Part shown: piece by piece, positions 1 to 5,689 of the stretch | Layout: every line of letters begins with the position of its first letter | Position numbering within the stretch: the stretch's first letter is position 1 | Origin: Acidobacteria bacterium 37-71-11 | GTDB taxonomy: Bacteria > Acidobacteriota > Thermoanaerobaculia > Thermoanaerobaculales > Thermoanaerobaculaceae | Length of the DNA stretch: 5,725 nt | Reading direction: 5' to 3' | Assembly: GCA_002279285.1 (NCBI GenBank) | Contig: NCBR01000165.1 | Span: forward strand, 1 to 5,725 | Notes under the pieces: generated by a model | Told to the model about the DNA's origin: nothing | Database searches by the model: none | Seen by the model: the letters and a program-made list of their open reading frames with translations, nothing else | Position numbers and translations under genes: made by a program

Positions 1-1497
1 CGCGGCCTCGCGGTTGCTTTGGTCGAGCGCGGGGACTTCGGCGGCGGCACCTCGTCCCGCTCCTCCAAGCTGATCCACGGCGGCCTGCGCTACCTGCGGC
101 GGATGCAGCTCGGCATCACCCGGACCGCCTGCCGCGAGCGCGACCAGCTGGCGCTGCTCTCCCCGCACCTGGTGCGCCAGATGCGCTTCCTCTACCCCTC
201 GTACGAGCACGACGCCACGCCGGGGTGGCAGATCGGCCTCGGCCTCTCGATGTACGACCACCTCACGCCGGTGCACCACCGCCACGAGCGCGTGGACGCG
301 GCCGAGGCCGCCGCGCTGGTGCCGCGCCTCGCTCGGGGCGGCCTCGAGTTCGGCCTGCTCTACGACGACGCCGTTGCCGACGACGCGCGCCTGGTGCACG
401 CGGCGGTAAGCGCCGGGGTGTTGGCCGGCGGCACGGCGCTGAGCTACGCCCGCGTGGAGGAGCTGGTGCGGGACCGCGGTGGGCGGGTCGTGGGCGCGCT
501 GGTGCGCGACCTGGAGAGCGGCGCCACGCAAGAAGTGCGCGCGACCGTGGTCGTGAACGCCACCGGCGTCTGGGTGGACGAGGTGCGGGCGATGGGCGGC
601 GCGGCGAGGTCGAGGGTGCGTCCGTCGCGCGGCTCGCACCTGCTCTTCCCCCGCGCCATCCTGCCCCTCGACGTGGCCGTGACCGCGCTCTCGGCCGACG
701 ACGGGCGCCCGGTGTTCGCGGTGCCGCACCCGGAGGGGACGCTGGTCGGCACGACCGACCTCTTCCACGACGGTCCGCTCGACGACCCCCGCCCCACGCC
801 GGAGGAGACGGCCTACCTCCTGCGCTTCGTCCAGACGGTTTTCCCCGCGGCCCGTGTGACCGGACGGAACGTCGTCGGCGCGTTCGCCGGCGTCCGCCCG
901 GTGCTCTCCAGCCACGCCGAGAACCCTTCCGCCGCGTCGCGCGAGGAGGCGGTGTGGGAGGAGCGCGGCCTGGTTTCGACCGCGGGCGGCAAGCTCACCA
1001 CGTTCCGCGCCACCGCCGGCAAGGTCGTCGATGCCGCGGTGAAGCTCCTCCCCGAGGCGCGCCGGGAGAGCGTGGCGCCGCAACAGACCGCGGCGGTGGC
1101 GCTGCCGTGGCGCGCCGACCCGGCCGCGCTGGCGCGGGGACTCGCCGCGATGGGCGTCGCGGAGGACGTGGGCCGCGGCATGGCGCGGCGCCTGGGCGCG
1201 CTCGCGCTGCCCGCGGCGGCCTCCGGCGCGGCGCTGCAGCCACTGGGCGAAGGGCTCGACCTGTGCGCGGCCGAGCTGGTGTGGCAGCTGCGGTTCGGCG
1301 GGGTCGTGCACCTCGAGGACCTGCTGCTGCGGAGGGTGCGTCTGGGGATGTGGCAGCCGCGGCGGTGTCTGGAACTCGCGCCTGACCTGCGGCCGCTGCT
1401 GCGCCGCGCCGCAGGGTGGACGGTCCCGCGCTGGAACGCGGAGCTGGCGCGTCTCGCGCGTGCGGTCGCCAACTGGCTGCCGGCGGAGGCGAAGTGA
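1..1497 (+). CDS. glpD: Aerobic glycerol-3-phosphate dehydrogenase (FAD-dependent), 5'-truncated by the window edge
   Basis: Oxidises sn-glycerol-3-phosphate to dihydroxyacetone phosphate, passing electrons through FAD to membrane quinones; expected to be peripheral on the inner face of the cytoplasmic membrane. The frame is open from base 1 and 498 residues are visible. The first visible residues (RGLAVALVERGDF) correspond to the end of the FAD Rossmann fold, so by comparison with E. coli GlpD (from memory) about 25 residues, including the GxGxxG dinucleotide loop, lie off the window. Visible family motifs are TSSRSSKLIHGGLRYL (nt 49-96), VDDARLV-like ADDARLV, VNATGVWVD, GTTD (748-759), the substrate-arginine motif GVRPV (889-903) and GGKLTT (985-1002). 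A C-terminal DAO_C-type helical domain with LRFGGVVHLEDLLLRR follows. The TTG at 19 is not the real start, because the motif it sits in is internal to the fold. The stop overlaps the next gene by 4 bp. Family assignment is firm. Confidence 0.95.
   Translation, partial: RGLAVALVERGDFGGGTSSRSSKLIHGGLRYLRRMQLGITRTACRERDQLALLSPHLVRQMRFLYPSYEHDATPGWQIGLGLSMYDHLTPVHHRHERVDAAEAAALVPRLARGGLEFGLLYDDAVADDARLVHAAVSAGVLAGGTALSYARVEELVRDRGGRVVGALVRDLESGATQEVRATVVVNATGVWVDEVRAMGGAARSRVRPSRGSHLLFPRAILPLDVAVTALSADDGRPVFAVPHPEGTLVGTTDLFHDGPLDDPRPTPEETAYLLRFVQTVFPAARVTGRNVVGAFAGVRPVLSSHAENPSAASREEAVWEERGLVSTAGGKLTTFRATAGKVVDAAVKLLPEARRESVAPQQTAAVALPWRADPAALARGLAAMGVAEDVGRGMARRLGALALPAAASGAALQPLGEGLDLCAAELVWQLRFGGVVHLEDLLLRRVRLGMWQPRRCLELAPDLRPLLRRAAGWTVPRWNAELARLARAVANWLPAEAK
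1485..1489 (+). promoter_or_regulatory. Ribosome binding site deciding the lipid kinase start
   Basis: GGAGG inside the last codons of glpD, 4 nt before the GTG at 1494. It supports the GTG start over the upstream ATG at 1416, which would add 26 residues that do not resemble the family N-terminus. Confidence 0.6.
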
Positions 1498-2408
1498 GCG
1501 AGACGCTGGTCCTCGTCAACCCAACGGCGGGCGGCGGCCGGGCCGCCGGTTTCTGGGAGCGCGTGCGGCCGCACGCCGAGCGCCTCGCGCCCGTTCGCGT
1601 TGTGACCCCCGCCGGCGCCGAGGCGTCGCGGCGGGCCGTCCTCGATGCGGTCGAGTCGGGGTGCGAGCGCGTCGTCGCGGTCGGCGGCGACGGCACCGCG
1701 CACCTGGCGGCCGGCGTGCTGCTGGGGTGCAAGGCGCCGGCGATGCTGGGAATCGTGCCGGCCGGCACCGGCTCCGACCTCGCCCGGCCGCTCGCCATCC
1801 CGCGCGACCCGGTGCAGGCGCTGCGGCGGGCGCTGCTCGGCCCGCCGGTCGCGATCGACGCCGGCCGCTGCGACGGCGAGCGCGGCGGTTTCTTCTTCGT
1901 CAACATCGCCTCGGCCGGGGTCTCCGGCATGGTGGACGAGACCGTCAACGCGGTGGCGACGCGCGGCCGCACCACGTTCCTGCGCTGCACCCTCACCGCG
2001 TTGCGCCGCTACCGCTGCGTCCCGGTGCGCGTCTGGGCCGACGGCGAGGAGTGGTTCGCGGGGCCGATCCTGCTGCTCGCGGTGGCCAACGGCACGACGT
2101 TCGGCAAGGGGATGCGCGTCGCCCCCGGCGCGGTCCTCGACGACGGGCTGTTCGACGTGGTCGCCGTCGGCGAGGTCAGCGGGCTCCAGCTCGCCCGCCG
2201 CCTGCCGCAGCTTTACTTCGGCCGCCACCTCGTCGCCAAGCCGGTGCGCTTCCGGCAGGCGTGCGAGGTGCGCCTCGAGCCGGAGGCGCCGCTGCCGCCG
2301 TTCGACGTCGATGGCGAGACCTACCCGAGCGGCCCCGTGACGTTCCGGGTGCTACCCGGCGCGCTGCGGGTCGCGGGCCCGCTCGCCACGGCGACCGCAG
2401 AGCGCTAA
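1494..2408 (+). CDS. Diacylglycerol kinase family lipid kinase (YegS/DagK-like)
   Basis: Predicted soluble ATP-dependent lipid kinase of the DAGK catalytic family; members phosphorylate diacylglycerol, sphingoid bases or related lipids, and the substrate here cannot be read from sequence. From the GTG start the protein has 304 residues, normal for the family. Visible motifs are NPTAGGGR (9-16), the nucleotide-binding GGDGT (64-68, followed by AHLA rather than the more common xNEV), PAGTGSDLAR (89-98), AVANGTTFGKG (196-206), APGAVLDDGLFDV (210-222) and the C-terminal DVDGE (271-275). No signal peptide or membrane helix is evident. The GTG overlaps the glpD TGA as GTGA, so translation is probably coupled to glpD. 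A role in recycling diacylglycerol into phosphatidic acid next to glycerol-3-phosphate metabolism is inference. The upstream in-frame ATG at 1416 is rejected because it reads through glpD coding sequence. Confidence 0.9.
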   Translation: MSETLVLVNPTAGGGRAAGFWERVRPHAERLAPVRVVTPAGAEASRRAVLDAVESGCERVVAVGGDGTAHLAAGVLLGCKAPAMLGIVPAGTGSDLARPLAIPRDPVQALRRALLGPPVAIDAGRCDGERGGFFFVNIASAGVSGMVDETVNAVATRGRTTFLRCTLTALRRYRCVPVRVWADGEEWFAGPILLLAVANGTTFGKGMRVAPGAVLDDGLFDVVAVGEVSGLQLARRLPQLYFGRHLVAKPVRFRQACEVRLEPEAPLPPFDVDGETYPSGPVTFRVLPGALRVAGPLATATAER

Positions 2409-2417
2409 GCTTTCGTC

Positions 2418-3389
2418 ATGGCCAAAGCGATCCGCATCCACGCAACCGGGGGTCCGGAAGTACTGCGCTGGGAAGACGTCGAGGTGGGCCGCCCCGGTCC
2501 CGGCGAGGCGCTCGTCCGCCAGACGGCGGTCGGCCTCAACTACCTCGACACCTACCACCGCTCGGGGCTGTACCCGCTGCAGCTGCCGGCGGTGATCGGC
2601 TCCGAGGCGGCGGGAGTCGTCGAGGAGGTCGGCCCCGGCGTGGCCGAGGTGAGGCCCCGGGATCGCGTCGCCTACGCCGGGGTCGCCGGCGCGTACGCCG
2701 AGACGCGCCTGATCGCGGCCGACCGCCTCGTGCCGCTGCCGCCGGCGATCGACGACCGCACCGCGGCCGCCGCCATGCTCAAGGGGATGACGGCGCAGTA
2801 CCTGCTGCGGCGGACGTGCCCGGTCGCCGCGGGGGACGCGGTGCTGATCCACGCCGCGGCGGGCGGGGTCGGCCTGATCGCCTGCCAGTGGGCGAAGAAG
2901 CTCGGCGCGGTCGTGATCGGCACCGTCTCCACAGAGGCCAAGGCGAAGCTCGCCCGCGAGCACGGCTGCGAGTTCCCGATCGTGACCGGCCGCGAGGACT
3001 TCGTGGCGCGGGTGCGGGCGATAACCGGCGGCCGCGGCGTCCGCGTGGTCTACGACTCCGTCGGCAAGGACACCTGGGAGGGCTCGCTCGACTGCCTGCA
3101 GCCGCTCGGCATGATGGTCACCTTCGGGAACAGCTCGGGGCCGGTACCGGCGATCTCGCCTCTCGTACTCTCGGCGAAGGGGTCGATCTTCCTCACCCGC
3201 CCTTCGCTGATGACGTACGTCGCGCGCCGATCCGACCTGCTCGCGACCGCCGCCGAGCTGTTCGACGTGATCGAGAACGGCGCCGTGAAGATCGAGATCA
3301 ACCAGACCTACCCGCTCGCCGAGGCCGAGCGCGCCCACCGCGATCTCGAGGCCCGCCGCACCACCGGCTCGAGCGTGCTGCTGCCGTAA
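2418..3389 (+). CDS. qorA: NADPH:quinone oxidoreductase, QorA type (zinc-independent MDR superfamily)
   Basis: Predicted cytosolic NADPH-dependent reductase of quinones or related enones in the medium-chain dehydrogenase/reductase superfamily. It has 323 residues, close to E. coli QorA (327, from memory), and aligns along its length. The GroES-like N-terminal domain contains GGPEVL (11-16), NYLDTYHRSGLYP (41-53) and GSEAAGVVEEVG (61-72). The Rossmann domain contains HAAAGGVGLIACQWAK (145-160), with the AxxGxxG NADP loop, and GTVSTEAK. The family signature VVYDSVGKDTWEGSLDCL lies at 210-227, FGNSSG at 236-241 and LTRPSL further on. The zinc-ligand cysteines of alcohol dehydrogenases are absent, as expected for this subfamily. 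The ATG is fixed by the family N-terminus, although no good Shine-Dalgarno precedes it. It lies 9 bp after the kinase stop, so the two are probably co-transcribed. The physiological substrate is unknown. Confidence 0.92.
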   Translation: MAKAIRIHATGGPEVLRWEDVEVGRPGPGEALVRQTAVGLNYLDTYHRSGLYPLQLPAVIGSEAAGVVEEVGPGVAEVRPRDRVAYAGVAGAYAETRLIAADRLVPLPPAIDDRTAAAAMLKGMTAQYLLRRTCPVAAGDAVLIHAAAGGVGLIACQWAKKLGAVVIGTVSTEAKAKLAREHGCEFPIVTGREDFVARVRAITGGRGVRVVYDSVGKDTWEGSLDCLQPLGMMVTFGNSSGPVPAISPLVLSAKGSIFLTRPSLMTYVARRSDLLATAAELFDVIENGAVKIEINQTYPLAEAERAHRDLEARRTTGSSVLLP

Positions 3390-3393
3390 CGGT

Positions 3394-3434
3394 CCCGCGG
3401 GCGAGGGCCGGCGCGACGAGCTCGCCGCCGCGGG
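3394..3434 (+). terminator. Bulged GC-rich hairpin just after qorA, possible transcription end
   Basis: Five bases after the qorA stop, CCCGCGG+GCGAG (3394-3405) can pair with CTCGC-CG-CCGCGGG (3421-3434) around a 15-nt loop, giving 7+5 bp with a 2-nt bulge. Its position between convergent genes suits a terminator. No T-tract follows, so it is not a classical intrinsic terminator, and GC-rich DNA makes chance stems common. Confidence 0.3.
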
Positions 3435-3447
3435 CGCCCAGGTCAGG

Positions 3448-3576
3448 CGTGATGGAGATGTAGAAGCCGTAGAACGCCGCCCGCTCGAGCAGCTCCAGGA
3501 AGTTGGCGGTCCAAAATTCCTTTGGAAGCGCCGTCGTGGACCGGTCGGCCGTCTCCGCGAGGCGGCTAGGCGTCAC
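3448..3576 (-). pseudogene. 5' remnant of an MFS/POT-like transporter gene
   Basis: On the minus strand a GTG (3576-3574) overlaps the stop of the RpiR-type gene as GTGA and opens a frame of 43 codons ending near 3448. This segment reads like the cytoplasmic N-tail and the start of the first membrane helix of a major facilitator/peptide-transporter-like protein: LPKEFWTANF, then LELLERAAFYGFYISIT. The pattern F-W-x-A-N-x-x-E-x-x-E-R-x-A-x-Y-G-F is typical of that group as I remember it. After ISIT the reading becomes PDLGARGG and low-complexity GC-driven sequence, with no further membrane helices. The frame then runs antisense into qorA, stopping at 3298 (92 codons in total). Complete family members have about 400 residues or more and around 12 helices, so this is a stub. 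The overlap suggests the transporter was once translationally coupled to the regulator. Neither other frame clearly resumes the homology, so a large deletion or rearrangement is more likely than a point frameshift. An assembly junction is also possible. Confidence 0.6.
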
Positions 3577-4436
3577 CCGTCCACCCTGATCGACAGCGTG
3601 GTCTTGATGGCCTTGAGGGAGCGCGGGCGGGCGCGCTGCGCGATGGCGGCGGCGAGGCCGTGCACCAGCACGAGCGGCGCCGACACCGAGTTCGAGAGCG
3701 TCAGCGAGTCCGTCTTCGCGACGAGCAGCAAGCCGCAGCAGGCCGCGATCGGCGCCACGACATGGTTCGTGATCGCCACCACCGATACGCCCTGCTCCTT
3801 GGCGAGACGGGACGCCTCGATGGTCTGGGCCGAGTACGGCGGGAAGGAGAAGGCCAGCAGCGCGTCTTGCTTGCCTGCCCGGATCAGCTGCTCCGACAGT
3901 CTGAGGCCGGTGTGCTGCAGGGCGAAGCTCCGCAGCCCGACGTGCTGGAGCACGAACGCCGCGAGTCCCGCCAGGTGGGCCGAGACGCCGACGCCGAGCA
4001 CGTAGACGGTGTGCGCGCGTGCGAGGGCCTCGACCGCCCCCCGGAACGCCCGCTCGTCGAACGCCCGCATCGTGTCGGCGATGTTGCGCGTCTCCCGCTT
4101 CGCGATGGCCGCGACCGCAGGCGGCACCTCACCGCCGGCGTCATCGAGGCTCATCCCGAACTGCTCCAGAGGCGAGCGTGCCCGTTGCAGGGTGCTGCGC
4201 AGCGCCTTCTTCAGCTCCGCAAGGCCGGTGTACCCGAGCTTCTGGACGGTGCGGATGATCGAGGCGGCCCCGGTGCGCAGCTCCGTGGCCAGTTCCTGCA
4301 CCGAGAGCAGCGCAACGTCCTCCGGGTGCTCGATCAGGTAGGCGGCGACGCGACGGTCGGTGGGCGTGAGGTTGTCGCGCTGGGTTTCGATTGCGGCGTG
4401 GAGCCGCTGGATCGACGGGGCGAGCGGTTCGGGCAT
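3573..4436 (-). CDS. RpiR/MurR-family transcriptional regulator (HTH + SIS domain)
   Basis: Predicted DNA-binding regulator controlled by a small ligand, usually a phosphorylated sugar or sugar acid in this family. The protein has 287 residues, the normal length. The N-terminal HTH_6-type domain covers about residues 8-80: LTPTDRRVAAYLIEHP (23-38), then SVQELATELRTGAASIIRTV (45-64) as the helix-turn-helix, then QKLGYTGLAELKKALR. The C-terminal SIS domain covers about 130-265, with VYVLGVGVSAHLA (144-155) as the ligand-binding loop, FSFPPYSAQTIEA (196-208) and GVSVVAITN. The ATG at 4436 is preceded by GGAGGA at good spacing. The frame is open for another 152 codons upstream, but those read Arg/Pro-rich antisense of the peptidase gene and are excluded. 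It is divergent from the M20 peptidase with a short shared control region, which suggests it regulates that gene and itself. The ligand cannot be inferred; a peptide- or amino-sugar-related compound is a guess from context. Confidence 0.92.
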   Translation of the reverse strand: MPEPLAPSIQRLHAAIETQRDNLTPTDRRVAAYLIEHPEDVALLSVQELATELRTGAASIIRTVQKLGYTGLAELKKALRSTLQRARSPLEQFGMSLDDAGGEVPPAVAAIAKRETRNIADTMRAFDERAFRGAVEALARAHTVYVLGVGVSAHLAGLAAFVLQHVGLRSFALQHTGLRLSEQLIRAGKQDALLAFSFPPYSAQTIEASRLAKEQGVSVVAITNHVVAPIAACCGLLLVAKTDSLTLSNSVSAPLVLVHGLAAAIAQRARPRSLKAIKTTLSIRVDG

Positions 4437-4441
4437 GCTGG

Positions 4442-4447
4442 TCCTCC
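4442..4447 (-). promoter_or_regulatory. Ribosome binding site for the RpiR-type regulator
   Basis: Minus-strand GGAGGA, 5 nt before the ATG at 4436. It fixes this start rather than any of the far-upstream in-frame codons. Confidence 0.7.
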
Positions 4448-4473
4448 ACTGGCGGCGGCCCCCCACCTCGCTG

Positions 4474-4503
4474 TTGACACGGCCGTGGGGTTGCGAGTAG
4501 TTT
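4474..4503 (+). promoter_or_regulatory. Sigma70-type promoter for the M20 peptidase
   Basis: A perfect -35 hexamer TTGACA (4474-4479) is followed after 18 bp by TAGTTT (4498-4503), a modest match to TATAAT. Transcription would begin about 4510-4511, that is, on or next to the peptidase ATG at 4511. The -35 match is strong in such GC-rich DNA; the -10 is weak, so the exact start is uncertain. Confidence 0.5.
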
Positions 4504-4527
4504 ACACCCGATGGAAGGAAAATTCCA
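4499..4527 (-). promoter_or_regulatory. Possible promoter of the RpiR-type regulator
   Basis: On the minus strand TAAACT (4504-4499) matches TATAAT at 4 of 6 positions and is preceded 17 bp upstream by TGGAAT (4527-4522), a poor -35. It would give a leader of about 55 nt. If real, the palindrome at 4511-4528 lies between its -35 and -10 elements, allowing autorepression. Weak evidence. Confidence 0.22.
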
Positions 4528-4528
4528 T
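4511..4528. promoter_or_regulatory. Palindromic operator, candidate RpiR-family binding site
   Basis: ATGGAA-N6-TTCCAT is a perfect 6-bp inverted repeat in the divergent control region. It includes GGAA-N6-TTCC, the consensus I recall for IolR of Sinorhizobium meliloti, an RpiR-family repressor. It sits just downstream of the TTGACA promoter, over the predicted transcription start and the ATG of the peptidase, a typical repressor position. Binding by the adjacent regulator is inference. Confidence 0.5.
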
Positions 4529-5689
4529 AACACGACAAAGAGCAACAGAAATTCCACGACGGGAGGCCGTCAGCTCGTCGACACGTTTCTCGACCTGGTC
4601 CGTATCGATGGCGTCGCAGGCAAGGAGCGCGACGTGGCCTCGTATCTGGAGCGCCGCCTGTCGGCGCTCGGCGTCGAATGGCACATGGACCGCGCCGGCG
4701 AGACGTTCGGAGGCGACTGCGGCAACCTGGTTGCACGGCTGGCCGAGAACGTCGACGCGCCGCCCATCCTGTTCGGCGCGCACATGGACACCATCGGTTC
4801 GACGGGCGACCTGACCGTGGTCCACGCGAACGGCCGGCTCTCCTCGGACGGGACCACGATTCTGGGCGCCGACGACCGGGCGGGGATCGCAATCATCCTC
4901 GGAGTCCTGTCGGCGCTGGTTGAGGAGCGCCACCCGCACGGGCCGATCGAGGTCGCCTTCACGGTTTCCGAGGAGCGCGGGATGCACGGCGCCAAGGCTC
5001 TCGACATCGGAGCCCTTTCTGCGCGCATGGGCTTCGTGTTCGACAGCTCGGCCCCGCCCGGCCAGTTCGTCGTCGAGGCGCCGGGAGCCATCGCCTTCCG
5101 GATCGTCGTCCACGGGCTGGCCGCGCATGCCGCCGTTGCGCCGGAGAAGGGTGTACATGCCGTTCAGATCGCCTCGCGTGCGATCGCGAGCCTGCCGCTC
5201 GGCCGCCTGGACGACACCGGCATGCTGAACGTGGGATCCGTCCACGGGGGCGGGGCCATCAACGTCGTGCCGGACATGGTGGAGATCACGGGCGAGACCC
5301 GCAGCGCCGACCCGATTGCGCTCGAGCGCCAGATCGGCCTCGTGCGTGACGCGTTCGAGCGGTGCGCTGCCGAGGCCGGCGGCTGGGTGGAAATCTCGCT
5401 CACGCACAAGTACGAGGGGTTCCACCTGGGACCCGACGACCCGGTTGTGCGCGCCGCCGCGAGTGGCATCGAGGCTGCAGGCTTCGAGGCGATGCTGCTC
5501 GGCTACCCCGGGGGCAGCGACGCCAACATCCTGAACGAACGCGGGCTGCCGACCGTCAACCTCGGCATCGGAACCCAGGACGCGCATTCCCCGCACGAGT
5601 CCTTCCCGGTCCAAAACCTTGCGGCTGGCGTCCAGATCGGGCTCGCCATCGTTCGCGAGATCGCTCGCGGCAGCGGCGAGGACCGTTGA
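4511..5689 (+). CDS. M20-family metallopeptidase, peptidase T-like
   Basis: Predicted cytosolic di-zinc aminopeptidase of the M20 family (PepT-like group) acting on small peptides; exact specificity is unknown. It has 392 residues. Expected metal and catalytic residues are present: H91 and D93 in GAHMDT, D121/D122 in GADDRAG (119-125), the catalytic pair E154-E155 in VSEERGMHGA, D178 in FVFDSS, and the terminal ligand H362 in HSPHES (359-364). The lid/dimerisation domain (about 190-300) carries HGLAAHAAVAPEKGVHAV, including the conserved His at 206. Family similarity begins at RQLVDTFLDLV (20-30). The first 18 residues (MEGKFHNTTKSNRNSTTG) are an Asn/Thr/Lys-rich extension encoded by the AT-rich operator region. 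The ATG at 4511 is the only standard start available in frame; the nearest upstream codons hold no start and an in-frame stop lies at 4475. No Shine-Dalgarno precedes it, so the mRNA may be leaderless. Its stop overlaps the next gene, implying an operon. Confidence 0.9.
   Translation: MEGKFHNTTKSNRNSTTGGRQLVDTFLDLVRIDGVAGKERDVASYLERRLSALGVEWHMDRAGETFGGDCGNLVARLAENVDAPPILFGAHMDTIGSTGDLTVVHANGRLSSDGTTILGADDRAGIAIILGVLSALVEERHPHGPIEVAFTVSEERGMHGAKALDIGALSARMGFVFDSSAPPGQFVVEAPGAIAFRIVVHGLAAHAAVAPEKGVHAVQIASRAIASLPLGRLDDTGMLNVGSVHGGGAINVVPDMVEITGETRSADPIALERQIGLVRDAFERCAAEAGGWVEISLTHKYEGFHLGPDDPVVRAAASGIEAAGFEAMLLGYPGGSDANILNERGLPTVNLGIGTQDAHSPHESFPVQNLAAGVQIGLAIVREIARGSGEDR
4549..4556 (+). repeat. 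Second AAATTCCA half-site in the control region
   Basis: AAATTCCA at 4549-4556 repeats the same 8-mer at 4520-4527 (the right arm of the palindrome), 29 bp apart, close to three helical turns. It lacks an opposing GGAA arm. It could be an auxiliary regulator contact; a chance match within an AT-rich island is also possible. Confidence 0.3.
5678..5682 (+). promoter_or_regulatory. Ribosome binding site of the gene at the right edge
   Basis: GAGGA within the last codons of the peptidase gene, 6 nt before the ATG at 5689. This good spacing supports a real downstream start. Confidence 0.5.

Noticed and set aside
225..1385. Long plus-strand frame inside glpD (386 codons)
   Set aside because: Arg/Ala/Gly-rich low-complexity translation typical of shadow frames in GC-rich genes; glpD in the other frame has clear conserved motifs.
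1681..1710. Non-consensus residues after GGDGT in the lipid kinase as a sign of inactivity
   Set aside because: The variant GGDGTxHLA also occurs in apparently active family members as I remember them, and all other motifs are intact.
813..2228. 471-codon minus-strand frame antisense to glpD and the lipid kinase
   Set aside because: Composition mirrors antisense of GC3-biased codons, no motifs, and it crosses two confirmed genes.
1460..3463. 667-codon plus-strand frame across the kinase and qorA genes
   Set aside because: Arginine-rich shadow frame spanning two well-supported genes and their junction; no domain recognisable.
3510..3526. TCCAAA-N5-TTTGGA inverted repeat as a terminator or operator
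   Set aside because: It coincides with codons for the conserved PKEFW of the transporter stub, so the symmetry is most simply explained by coding sequence; short stem, no T-tract.
4561..4566. GGGAGG as a ribosome binding site for a shorter peptidase start
   Set aside because: No ATG, GTG or TTG follows in the peptidase frame at usable distance, so it cannot define a standard start.
3660..4814. 384-codon plus-strand frame antisense to the regulator
   Set aside because: Arg/Asp/Gly/Leu-rich shadow translation without motifs, running through the regulator gene, the promoter region and into the peptidase gene in the wrong frame.
4437..4892. N-terminal extension of the regulator frame by 152 codons on the minus strand
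   Set aside because: It reads Arg/Pro/Ser-rich antisense of the peptidase gene and crosses the promoter region; the ATG at 4436 has a strong ribosome binding site and the family-typical N-terminus.
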